Shown here: positions 7,301 to 12,492 of the stretch, piece by piece
Layout of the letters: every line of letters starts with the position of its first letter
How positions within the stretch are numbered: position 1 is the first letter of the stretch
Origin: JANNHP01 sp031404455
GTDB taxonomy: Bacteria; Planctomycetota; JAJSAM01; JAJVHW01
Reading direction: 5' to 3'
Assembly: GCA_031404455.1 (NCBI GenBank)
Contig: JANNHP010000303.1
Location: 1 to 12,492 of the forward strand
DNA length: 12,492 nucleotides
The notes under the pieces: generated by a model
Told to the model about the DNA's origin: nothing
The model's input: only the letters and a program-made list of their open reading frames with translations
Databases searched by the model: none
Position numbers and translations under genes: made by a program

Positions 7301-7813
7301 TCGGGGTCGTCGTTCATCGCGCGGTTCGCGATGCTCACGCTGATCCACGGGTTCCTCTCCGCAGGCGACCCGGCTCTCCCCGCGCCGATCGGACTCCCGC
7401 CGCGCATCGTGATCACGTCGCCCACGGCGACGACGGAGATCAACGGCCCGACGACGATCGACGTCACCTGGCACACGGAGTGGCGCCGCTGGGACGGCAT
7501 CCCGTACACGACGCGGTTCCCCGTGAACTACGCCCGCGCCGACTCGAACGTGGAGTACGTGCTGGTGTACAGCGCCGACAACGGAGTCACCTGGCGCCAC
7601 ATGCAGGACGACTCGGTCGCGACGCTCGGCGTGCTGCCGGCGCCCGGCCTGCGCTTCGCCGACACCGTCGCGGGCGGCGACGAGTCGTTCGTCTGGAACA
7701 CGCCCGTCACGGGCTTCCCGCGGGGCACCTACCGCGTGCGCGTCGAGGCGTACCGCACCGCAGCGAAGCTCCACTACAGCTTCCACGAAGAGAGGATCTA
7801 CCTCAACCGATGA
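4298..7813 (+). CDS. Giant 1171-aa prepilin-type protein
   Basis: Begins with a textbook class III signal: a basic leader to Gly18, then F19-S-M-I-E23, with the +5 Glu, and a hydrophobic helix to about residue 42. Prepilin peptidase should cut after Gly18. Pilins are usually 130-250 aa, whereas here about 1130 residues follow the helix. I recognise no named domain in residues 60-1030. The region is rich in aromatic residues and Asn/Gly, with blocks such as YNWYFDDMQNA, GFSYYYVGLGNEIGYD and WWEKNWLGELCPDSEW, and 7 Cys in the whole chain. Residues about 1033-1150 look like an Ig/FN3-type beta-sandwich (PPRIVITSP..., VYSADNGVTWRHM). This supports an exposed filament or tip protein, possibly an adhesin. 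It overlaps both neighbours by 4 bp. Other long open frames on both strands here are GC-bias shadows. Confidence 0.93.
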   Translation: MTPRRSTPAMRRTVGERGFSMIEVLISAGILAIVSASAVMFLLTEWRQEALNRDREFASDRAQSILEELRAFAEASESNDAATLDQFDNGTGFSYSLTTLHQPAPNATLFVDPADPISGNVRTSDLKWRFARRITVRHFPGVDQRDLRVVTVRVFLNAGADFPPGAEIANCSTVIRTVAETTPPSQVYDVYFVALENVPGWWVYMDTIRPFVEASLQDLVGRNPGLKFRTHWITKLGYGRNPGYTPFFNDATPSTDPISYAYFYPGLMPTGSASQRYYVPENVAARVNVDGLIRNGYDATSNPFPYSLADQHNHCLRLPEEEALFAARVAAGQEKDSEPTWRLLLERMNSDPEAYRNAIIVNLHGELMPLPPVRNYSDAARDPEGRPGVRVVTHPEKIRFTRLASGASDDVRLRVYSYRTTPAVSPERLDAPILLEIPGIDLTANVNGTGAGAVTLGIGRIRGGLDLNPVDGTRDPYAADTCPVVVGATTVRALAYPGEMYARVYWNATALAGTGATVVELHNSPVTSARVGNQGLDSTRYLYGMEYIPCSMEASNDFSVNLANSTVVSKNTARWTVRIPYDRLGSADRRLAVTTRIGHGDGSVTAPDSAAFATGIMFPPASRHQPENVSRTYTWWAESPEVVPYTERYQYLGDARHCPYADLKSGGTSFPNGYNWYFDDMQNASSNAFTSWPGFDAARMKNDGTTTNDGWLGRSEIDLPRFFRLTREGLQRSESLFTTLTGFSYYYVGLGNEIGYDSANGYASSIPVNGQPYGGSGAGYEQSITNAAATWGTGVKYVRSNAAGTYWWEKNWLGELCPDSEWATSWKVPANEDTDTTAGARKGNLPSGSSSTTYRQVARDAIAVSLPSGTTLRPVQRRLSAEGCTSLFNIGTAASTFHHQSADGTFGAIADGGTEVGTDFHFPLPASAPISRPFRLATNTTGGVGDEFSYTGDYPRATAAIRRNYYGHSSGATGSALVEVSTAGLPHSAFVVVSGIDRTTESGSSFIARFAMLTLIHGFLSAGDPALPAPIGLPPRIVITSPTATTEINGPTTIDVTWHTEWRRWDGIPYTTRFPVNYARADSNVEYVLVYSADNGVTWRHMQDDSVATLGVLPAPGLRFADTVAGGDESFVWNTPVTGFPRGTYRVRVEAYRTAAKLHYSFHEERIYLNR

Positions 7814-8784
7814 GCACCCGGACTCCCCGCCGGTCCCGCGGCGTGTCGCTCCTCGAGCTGACGATCGCCACGGGCATCTTCCTCGGCGTCATGCTGATGG
7901 TGCAGGAGGTCATCTCGACCAGCCAGCGCGCGCAGGTCTACATCGCCGCGCGCGACCGGGCCTCCCAGTATTCGGCGAACCTCATCGCCGACCTGCGCGG
8001 CGCCGGTCTCGCGTCGCGCCGCGTCTACCAGGACGACGCCGAGGGCCGGTCCTACCTCGCCGCGATCGACATGACCGGCATGCCGCTGCTCGCCGACGCG
8101 CGGCTCCCCGTCATCGACGCCGCCGGCCGCCTCGAGCTCGACGGCGCGAGCGCCCCGCGCACGGGCAACGCGCTTCTCCTCGCCTGCGAGGACCGGCCGC
8201 AGGAGTTCACGGCGACCGGCGCCCGCTACAGGGTCGACATCGTGCGCTTCTTCGGCGTCTACCCGACGCGGCTCCCGGAGAAGGTCGTGGAGGCGATGCC
8301 CGACCGGATCGACCTCGTGCGGTTCGCTAGCCGGCAGTACGTGGACAAGGCGAGCCTCGATCAGATCACGGTCGCCCTCGACAGGTCCGACGTCGTGCAG
8401 GCGCTGCACGCCCAGGGCATCACGCGCTGCTGGGTCGCGGGCGCCGCGATCGACTCCGCCTTCTTCCAGTTGAACACCGACGGCTCGATCACGGCCACGC
8501 CGATCGCTTCGCCGGTCATCGACGCGCCGCCCGACGCGCTGCCCCGCCGCATGATCGGCGCGACGAAGGCGTCGGTCGCCCCGAACAGCCCGGCGCTGCG
8601 CGTGCCGTCGTTCGCCCGCACCGACATCCTGAAGCCGGCCTTCCCGAGCGGCTTCGAGGTCAAGGTCGTCGGCCCCTCCGGCGGACGGCAGGTGCTCGTG
8701 CGCCTCACGCTCGTCTGCGGCGTGCGCGACGGCCCCGACGCCGACTCGACGACCGTGCGGCAGTTCTCCGTCCGCGACCTGTAG
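7810..8784 (+). CDS. PilW/GspJ-like prepilin-type protein
   Basis: Predicted 324-aa prepilin. The leader ends at Gly11, followed by V12-S-L-L-E16 (+5 Glu) and a hydrophobic helix to about residue 33 (LTIATGIFLGVMLMVQEVIS). The rest is a soluble domain longer than a standard GspJ (about 200 aa), comparable to PilW-type minor pilins. It has no domain that I can name. The start is the ATG whose last two bases are shared with the TGA of the giant prepilin, giving ATGA coupling. The only AGAGG upstream is about 14 bases away, so translation probably depends on re-initiation. The same frame is open upstream to 4279 without being coding, so a caller could wrongly fuse about 1180 codons to it. It is the last gene of the cassette; a hairpin follows at 8809. 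Confidence 0.88.
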   Translation: MSTRTPRRSRGVSLLELTIATGIFLGVMLMVQEVISTSQRAQVYIAARDRASQYSANLIADLRGAGLASRRVYQDDAEGRSYLAAIDMTGMPLLADARLPVIDAAGRLELDGASAPRTGNALLLACEDRPQEFTATGARYRVDIVRFFGVYPTRLPEKVVEAMPDRIDLVRFASRQYVDKASLDQITVALDRSDVVQALHAQGITRCWVAGAAIDSAFFQLNTDGSITATPIASPVIDAPPDALPRRMIGATKASVAPNSPALRVPSFARTDILKPAFPSGFEVKVVGPSGGRQVLVRLTLVCGVRDGPDADSTTVRQFSVRDL

Positions 8785-8808
8785 CGCGCGACGGGTCTCC
8801 GCGCGACT

Positions 8809-8830
8809 GCGGCGGTCAGTTCCCCGCCGC
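8809..8830 (+). terminator. Hairpin after the pilin cassette
   Basis: GCGGCGG (8809-8815) and CCGCCGC (8824-8830) form a 7-bp all-GC stem around an 8-base loop, 24 bases after the stop of the last pilin gene. The following bases (CGTCCTCGACTTCG) are only weakly T-rich, so this may be a poor intrinsic terminator or simply a GC-rich structure. Confidence 0.35.
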
Positions 8831-8906
8831 CGTCCTCGACTTCGATCGCGCGCTCGCCCTCGGTCCCGGCCTACACTCCGCGCCGGCACCAAGAGAGGAG
8901 GACGAC

Positions 8907-9188
8907 ATGGACGTGACCGGAGTCGTGCTCGCCGTCGTCGTCGCCAGCGTGGCGTCCGGGCTCTTCTACTGGCACATCCAGCAGGTGAAGAAGCGTCCCG
9001 CGACGAGCCACGACAAGCTGATGGGCGCGATCTGGGCGGCGCTCATCGTCCTGGCACTCGTGCGCGTCGCGTTCCTCGTCGTCGCAGGCGGCGACCAACC
9101 GGGCGAGCCCGCGTCGCCCGCGCCCGCCGCCACGCCCGCCGCCGCGCCCACGCCCGCGCCGCCAGCGCCCGCGCCCGCGACGAAGTAG
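8907..9188 (+). CDS. Small two-helix membrane protein with an Ala/Pro-rich tail
   Basis: Predicted 93-aa inner-membrane protein of unknown function. Two hydrophobic segments are visible (about residues 4-22 and 39-60), separated by a polar loop with several basic residues (QQVKKRPATSHDK). After residue 62 the chain is a low-complexity run of Ala and Pro with few Gly/Thr, ending in Lys, encoded by GC-rich near-repeats at about 9112-9183. The start is supported by GAGAGGAGGA 4 bases before the ATG. TACACT (8873-8878), a 4 of 6 match to a -10 box, lies 28 bases upstream without a clear -35. The hairpin at 8809 and the 122-bp gap suggest that it is transcribed separately from the pilins. I do not recognise the family; a link to the pilus is only positional. 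Confidence 0.7.
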   Translation: MDVTGVVLAVVVASVASGLFYWHIQQVKKRPATSHDKLMGAIWAALIVLALVRVAFLVVAGGDQPGEPASPAPAATPAAAPTPAPPAPAPATK

Positions 9189-9195
9189 CGCCGCC

Positions 9196-9224
9196 TTGGG
9201 TCCCGGGCCGGACGTCGCTACGCT
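9196..9224 (+). promoter_or_regulatory. Possible promoter of the tRNA
   Basis: TTGGGT (9196-9201), a 17-base spacer and TACGCT (9219-9224) form a spaced but degenerate sigma-70-like pair, each box 3 of 6 to consensus. The tRNA 5' end lies 20 bases beyond the -10-like box, a plausible leader length. Support comes mainly from the spacing and position. Confidence 0.25.
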
Positions 9225-9243
9225 CTGCGACCTCGTCCACGGT

Positions 9244-9284
9244 AGGCCCGTAGCTCAGCCGGTCAGAGCAGGGGACTCATAATC
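9244..9284 (+). tRNA. 5' half of a CAU-anticodon tRNA (Met or Ile2), truncated
   Basis: The sequence reads as a tRNA from base 1 to the anticodon stem: acceptor strand AGGCCCG (9244-9250), TA, D-arm GCTC...GAGC (9253-9269), anticodon stem GGGGA (9271-9275) and loop CTCATAA (9276-9282) with anticodon CAT at 9278-9280. The 3' stem should read TCCCC but is TCGGG, so pairing fails after two base pairs. No variable loop, T-arm (GGTTCGA) or CGGGCCT acceptor complement follows. I found no 3' half elsewhere in the window on either strand. GGGGACTCATAATC resembles elongator tRNA-Met and the lysidine-modified tRNA-Ile2 alike; the amino acid cannot be settled from the 5' half. It cannot make a working tRNA as it stands. 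Confidence 0.75.
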
Positions 9285-9652
9285 GGGTTAGGCTCCTCGA
9301 CACGAACGTCGAGAATCGCCCTAAATGGCGTGTTGGCGGACACATGCGTCCACTCTCGCGACGGCTCGATGGACGGGGGTCTCCGGGCACTTGGGGGACG
9401 CTCAGGGGGACGCAGTTGGCATGGATCGCTGCGCTGCGCCGACCTCTTGCACCCCAATTCGACGAGAAGCGCCTCCCAGTCTCGCGCGCACGGGCCGGAC
9501 TGTCGCATTCGTCGCCGACGTCAGGCTCGACGTCGCCGGGGTCGGGTGGGCAACCACCCAGAGCATCCGCGGCTGTCCGACGGAGTCGTCACGCAACATC
9601 GGGAGTCTACGGCACCGTGCAGCGACCGCACGTCTCCCTCGAGGTGCCAACC
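9285..9652. other. Non-coding or degenerate region after the tRNA break
   Basis: Several short frames are open here on both strands, but none shows the strong G/C third-position bias of the real genes, a domain or a good start. Visible structures are a 6-bp hairpin CTCGAC/GTCGAG (9296-9301 with 9308-9313) and a 6-bp hairpin closed by a GCAA tetraloop (9544-9549 with 9554-9559). A near-palindrome GGACACATGCGTCC lies at about 9338-9351. I see no integrase motif or terminal inverted repeat. Confidence 0.4.
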
Positions 9653-9946
9653 TCAGCCCTTACCGCCCGATCTGGAGGCGCACACGTCCACGATGGGATC
9701 GAGCAGCATCCGGTCCCGGCCCGTCCGCCACCGGGCGAACAACCACGCGCCACCGATCTGAGTCGGCTTGATCTTCCTCGCCAGCCATGCGGCCTTGATC
9801 ACGTTGTCCTTACAGATCTGCTTCGCGGAGTCGCTCAGGCGCCACGGCCCCTTCCTCTTGCGGGGCCGGTCCGTCGCCCAGATGGCCGGATTGCGGCCGA
9901 GGTTGCCCTCCCGGGACGGGTTCGACAGAATCCGCAGGCTCGAGCA
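9653..9946 (-). pseudogene. C-terminal remnant of an unidentified gene
   Basis: On the minus strand a frame of 97 codons ends in TGA at 9653-9655 and reads like real protein: ILSNPSREGNLGRNPAIW, then RPRKRKGPWRLSDSAKQI, then NVIKAAWLARKIKPTQIGG, then RDRMLLDPIVDV. Most of its third codon positions are G or C, while the codon-aligned plus-strand frame has only about half, so the minus strand is the coded one. There is no ATG, GTG or TTG near the 5' end of this stretch. Upstream of 9946 the sequence loses coding character and soon meets the divergent sulfotransferase gene. The basic, Trp-containing sequence could be a nucleic-acid-binding domain, but I do not recognise the family. It is most likely a 5'-truncated remnant; a non-canonical CTG or ATT start is less likely. 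Confidence 0.45.
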
Positions 9947-9969
9947 GCCCCCAAGCCGAGGGGTGGAGA

Positions 9970-9999
9970 AAATTGATCCCCGACAAATTGATCCCCGAC
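9970..9999 (+). repeat. 15-bp tandem duplication at the sulfotransferase start
   Basis: AAATTGATCCCCGAC occurs twice in direct tandem (9970-9984 and 9985-9999), with one more matching base after it. The duplication is in frame, adds five codons and doubles the candidate TTG start (9973 and 9988), giving an N-terminus that begins LIPDKLIPD. It looks like recent replication slippage. Confidence 0.8.
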
Positions 10000-10962
10000 A
10001 GCGAGCCGATCGTCCTTCTGCATGTGGGCTTCCCGAAGACGGCCACGACTTCGCTCCAGGACCACGTCTTTGCGGGGCTCCCCGGGGTCTGCAATCTGGG
10101 CAAGCCCGACAGCCCGCGAAGCGTCAAGAAGGCCCTTCGCCACATCGCATCCGACGATCTCGATCGCTTCGAGCGCAAGCACGTCGATTGCGTGCGCGAC
10201 GCCGTCCGCGATGCCCGACGCAGCGCCCGCTCGATCGTCATCTCCCACGAGGGCATGACGGGGTCGAGATGGCGGACGGTGGGAAAGACGCGGGTCCTGC
10301 GGGAGACGGGATTTCGCGCGCTTCGAGCCGCGACGGCGGAGCGCCTGCGCGACAGCCTCGGCGACGCTCGTGTGTGCGTCCTCTTCACGATCCGCGAGCA
10401 GCGGGCCTGGCTGCTCTCGACCTTTGCCGATCTCGTCCTGCGCGAAGGATTGTCGATGGAGCTCGCGGACTGGCTCCGCGGCGGACTCGATCGCCCGGAC
10501 GATTTCTACGCAGATCCCGATTTCGATCGAACGATCGCGCTCTATGAATCACTCTTTGGAAGCGATCGGGTTCACGTCCTCGCCTACGAGGAGATGACCG
10601 CGGCGCCCGAGCGATTCTCCCGGCAGCTGGCCGAGCTGGGCGGCCTGCCGCTCGAAGAGGTGGAGCGCCGTGTGCGAGACCTTCCCCGCACGAAGACGCG
10701 CGCCCAGCTCTCGGATCGGGACAATCCCTATGTGGCGAAGCGCGACAATCCCGCGAAACGCCATCTCGCCTCGAACGTGAAGGCACCGACGGCTTTGGAT
10801 GCGCTCAGCGAACGTTCGGTGGTCTCGCGTTGTGCTGCCGGAAACGAGGCGATGGGCCGACGCTTCGGGCTCGCGCTCGAGCGCTTTGGCTACGCGATCG
10901 GCGCCACGGCGAACAGCGCGCGGGGCGAGCTGCACGAGGCAGGCGCTCCCCGCCTCCTATGA
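9973..10962 (+). CDS. Sulfotransferase-family protein (PAPS-dependent)
   Basis: Predicted 329-aa soluble sulfotransferase, expected to move sulfate from PAPS to a hydroxyl or amine of a lipid or carbohydrate. The 5'-phosphosulfate-binding loop is clear: HVGFPKTATTSLQ (17-29), with Lys22. A second conserved-looking stretch, FTIREQRAWLLSTFA (138-152), matches the 3'-phosphate-binding region by position and its Arg and Ser residues. SHEG (91-94) also fits bacterial members. The start is uncertain: no ATG precedes the P-loop, and two TTG codons (9973, 9988) lie in a tandem duplication. The first has GGAG 4 bases upstream, so it is preferred. The stop overlaps the start of the ABC exporter (ATGA), giving a coupled pair. 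The substrate cannot be told from sequence; the exporter suggests a membrane lipid or surface glycan. Confidence 0.85.
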   Translation: MIPDKLIPDSEPIVLLHVGFPKTATTSLQDHVFAGLPGVCNLGKPDSPRSVKKALRHIASDDLDRFERKHVDCVRDAVRDARRSARSIVISHEGMTGSRWRTVGKTRVLRETGFRALRAATAERLRDSLGDARVCVLFTIREQRAWLLSTFADLVLREGLSMELADWLRGGLDRPDDFYADPDFDRTIALYESLFGSDRVHVLAYEEMTAAPERFSRQLAELGGLPLEEVERRVRDLPRTKTRAQLSDRDNPYVAKRDNPAKRHLASNVKAPTALDALSERSVVSRCAAGNEAMGRRFGLALERFGYAIGATANSARGELHEAGAPRLL

Positions 10963-12492
10963 CAAGGATGACCACGGGCAGCTCGGGATCCCCCCAGCAC
11001 GGGATGGATCGGGAGAAATCGTTGCAGGGTGTCGACTCCACGGCCAACGGTGAACCGACGGACGACCTGATGGTCGAGCCGGCGACCCCGCGCGCCCGCC
11101 CTGTGTCGGCGCAACCGTGGTTCCTGCTGCTGAGGACCATTTCCTACGTCACACCGTACGCCGGCACGATCGTCTTGACCTTCGCTTTCTCCGCGTTGTA
11201 CACGGTCGGCCGCAACGGCCGGGCCTACCTGCTGAAGCCGCTGCTCGACGACGCGATTCCGAACGCCGACCTCGGCCTCTTCATGCAGCTCGGCCTGTTC
11301 GCCGTCGCCATCGTCCTCGCGACGCCGATCGCCGTCTTCGGCCGCGGCTATCTGACCAAGCAGGTCCTCGGCAACGTGATGGTCGACGTTCGCACCGCCC
11401 TCGCCGCGAAGCTCTTGCGGCTCCCGCTCTCGCGACACCGATCGGTCCATTCCGGCGAGACGCTGACGCGTACGCTGCTCGACGCCGGGGAGGCGCAGCA
11501 TGCGAACAAGATCATCTTCAACACGTTCATGCAGGACGTCGTATCGATCATCGGTGCTGTCGGGACGATGTTCTTCATCTCATGGAAGCTGACGCTGCTG
11601 TCGGTGGTGACCATGCCCGTGATGGCCGGCATCATGACCTTCTTCGCCGGCCGCGTGCGAAAGAGAGCCCGCCGGAGACAGGAGCAGCTCTCCGAGATCA
11701 CCTCGCGGCTCTCCAACATCATCTCGGGCATCAAGGTGATCAAGGCGTTCCGGGGAGAAGAGACCGAGAACCAGGCCTTCATGAAATCCGCGCGGCGATT
11801 CCAGGCCCGCAACATGAAGGTCGTGATGCAGAGCATGTTGTCGAATTCGCTGGTCGAGCTGGTCAACAGCGGCACCGCGCTCGCCGTGATCTTCGTGGGC
11901 GGATACCTCACGATGCACCAGACCTGGGGCCTCACGATCGGCGGCTTGTTGGCGTACATCATGGTCGCCGCCACCACGTACGCGCCGCTCCGGGACATCT
12001 CCAAGGGCTGGCCGGAGCTGATGGAATCCCTGGCGTCTGCCGAGCGCTTCTTCGAGATCCTCGACGAGACGGAGGAGCCCGCCGATCGGCCGAACGCCGG
12101 CCTCGCGAGTGAGCTGCGCGTCGCGATCGAGTTCGACCGGGTCTCCTTCTCCTATGACGGCGAGACCCCGGTGATCCGGGACGTGTCCTTCCGCGCCGAG
12201 CGCGGGGAGGTCGTCGCGATCGTCGGGCCGACCGGGGCCGGCAAGACGACGCTCGCCGATCTCCTGGTGCGCTTCTACGATCCGAGCGCCGGCGCCATCA
12301 AGCTCGACGGCATCGACCTTCGCGACCTCCAGCGACAATCGTTCCTCGACCAGGTGGCCGTCGTGACGCAGGAGCCGTTCCTGTTCGACGCGACGATCCG
12401 CGAGAACATCCTCTATGGCCGACCCGATGCGGACGACGCGGCCTTCCAGGCCGCCGCCCGCACGGCGCACGTCGACGAGTTCGTCGACCAGC
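10959..12492 (+). CDS. MsbA/ABCB-type ABC exporter, partial at the window end
   Basis: The first 511 codons of a half-size ABC exporter with a fused membrane and ATPase domain, in the inner membrane. After a polar N-terminus of about 50 residues comes a multi-helix transmembrane domain (about 55-340), with coupling-region text such as SNIISGIKVIKAFRGEE. The nucleotide-binding domain begins near 390 with an A-loop Tyr399, Walker A GPTGAGKTT (423-431) and Q-loop Gln471 in TQEPFLF. The LSGGQ signature, Walker B and switch His lie beyond the window. The resemblance is to MsbA-type lipid flippases. The start is the ATG overlapping the sulfotransferase stop; no strong Shine-Dalgarno precedes it, and ATGs at 10968 and about 11004 are alternatives. 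Coupling to a sulfotransferase suggests export of a sulfated lipid or glycan precursor, which is inference. Confidence 0.93.
   Translation, partial: MTRMTTGSSGSPQHGMDREKSLQGVDSTANGEPTDDLMVEPATPRARPVSAQPWFLLLRTISYVTPYAGTIVLTFAFSALYTVGRNGRAYLLKPLLDDAIPNADLGLFMQLGLFAVAIVLATPIAVFGRGYLTKQVLGNVMVDVRTALAAKLLRLPLSRHRSVHSGETLTRTLLDAGEAQHANKIIFNTFMQDVVSIIGAVGTMFFISWKLTLLSVVTMPVMAGIMTFFAGRVRKRARRRQEQLSEITSRLSNIISGIKVIKAFRGEETENQAFMKSARRFQARNMKVVMQSMLSNSLVELVNSGTALAVIFVGGYLTMHQTWGLTIGGLLAYIMVAATTYAPLRDISKGWPELMESLASAERFFEILDETEEPADRPNAGLASELRVAIEFDRVSFSYDGETPVIRDVSFRAERGEVVAIVGPTGAGKTTLADLLVRFYDPSAGAIKLDGIDLRDLQRQSFLDQVAVVTQEPFLFDATIRENILYGRPDADDAAFQAAARTAHVDEFVDQ

Noticed and set aside
4313..7786. An 1157-codon antisense open frame across the giant prepilin
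   Set aside because: Its Arg/Val/Asp-rich, domain-free translation is what codon bias at high GC produces antisense to a real gene.
4279..7809. A 1501-codon plus-strand open frame that includes the PilW-like gene at its end
   Set aside because: Only the part from 7810 has a prepilin signal and coding text. The first 1177 codons are Arg/Pro/His-rich shadow of the giant prepilin in another frame.
9112..9183. Tandem or CRISPR-like repeat in the GC-rich Ala/Pro codons
   Set aside because: Unit length is irregular and the pattern is explained by low-complexity Ala/Pro coding; no spacers are present.
9263..9508. Minus-strand 81-codon frame ending inside the tRNA fragment, possible integrase tail
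   Set aside because: No tyrosine recombinase residues (Arg, His-x-x-Arg, Tyr) are visible, third-position bias is weak, and its last codons are antisense tRNA.
9544..9559. Small RNA or terminator at the GCAA-tetraloop hairpin
   Set aside because: A single 6-bp stem without a U-tract, promoter or neighbouring gene end is not enough to call an RNA.
9914..9934. GGGTTCGACAGAATCC as the missing T-arm of the split tRNA
   Set aside because: The stem would be about 3 bp with an oversized loop, and no matching anticodon 3' stem or acceptor strand surrounds it.
9285..9972. Group I intron inside the tRNA(CAU)
   Set aside because: Bacterial tRNA introns interrupt the anticodon loop, whereas this break lies two bases beyond it. 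I found no 3' exon and no recognisable intron core by eye.

Overview
The window is a GC-rich stretch of bacterial chromosome, with G or C at most third codon positions on both strands. Prepilin-type proteins with class III signal sequences and an MsbA-like lipid exporter point to a diderm bacterium. The gene mix (large multidomain prepilins, PyrK, a 6-phospho-3-hexuloisomerase, a PAPS-type sulfotransferase) suits an uncultured, high-GC Planctomycetota-, Myxococcota- or Acidobacteriota-like lineage. No marker gene fixes the phylum, so that is inference.

Layout. (1) Positions 61-2517, minus strand: an omega-amidase-like carbon-nitrogen hydrolase, a 243-bp gap, then pyrK (electron-transfer subunit of class 1B dihydroorotate dehydrogenase) overlapping by 28 bp a 6-phospho-3-hexuloisomerase gene. 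The latter seems to start at a TTG with a strong Shine-Dalgarno inside pyrK, and its stop codon lies inside a 12-bp hairpin. (2) 2584-2880, plus strand: a 98-aa protein of unknown family, divergent from the amidase across a 66-bp gap that holds a 7-bp inverted repeat. (3) 3117-8784, plus strand: three pilin-like genes joined by two 4-bp ATGA overlaps. They encode a PilX/GspK-like protein with an EF-hand-like loop and a predicted beta-helical C-terminus, a giant 1171-aa prepilin, and a PilW/GspJ-like prepilin. (4) 8907-9188: a small two-helix membrane protein with an Ala/Pro tail.

(5) 9244-9284: the exact 5' half of a CAU-anticodon tRNA, which stops being tRNA two bases into the 3' anticodon stem. 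The 3' half is nowhere in the window. After it come about 370 bp without a convincing gene, then the C-terminal remnant of an unidentified minus-strand gene (9653-9946). This looks like a recombination junction, a genomic-island edge or an assembly join. (6) 9973 to the end: a sulfotransferase with a 15-bp tandem duplication at its start, coupled by an ATGA overlap to an MsbA/ABCB-type exporter that runs off the window.

How the genes fit together. The three pilin genes are probably the minor-pilin or tip complex of a type IV pilus or type II secretion-like filament, with the giant prepilin as the best candidate for a tip adhesin. The sulfotransferase and exporter may make and export a sulfated lipid or glycan. 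The pyrK and hexuloisomerase genes are co-transcribed by position, but their metabolic link is not obvious. The strongest leads are the giant prepilin cassette, the broken tRNA junction, and the pyrK-hexuloisomerase overlap with its altered sugar-phosphate loop.
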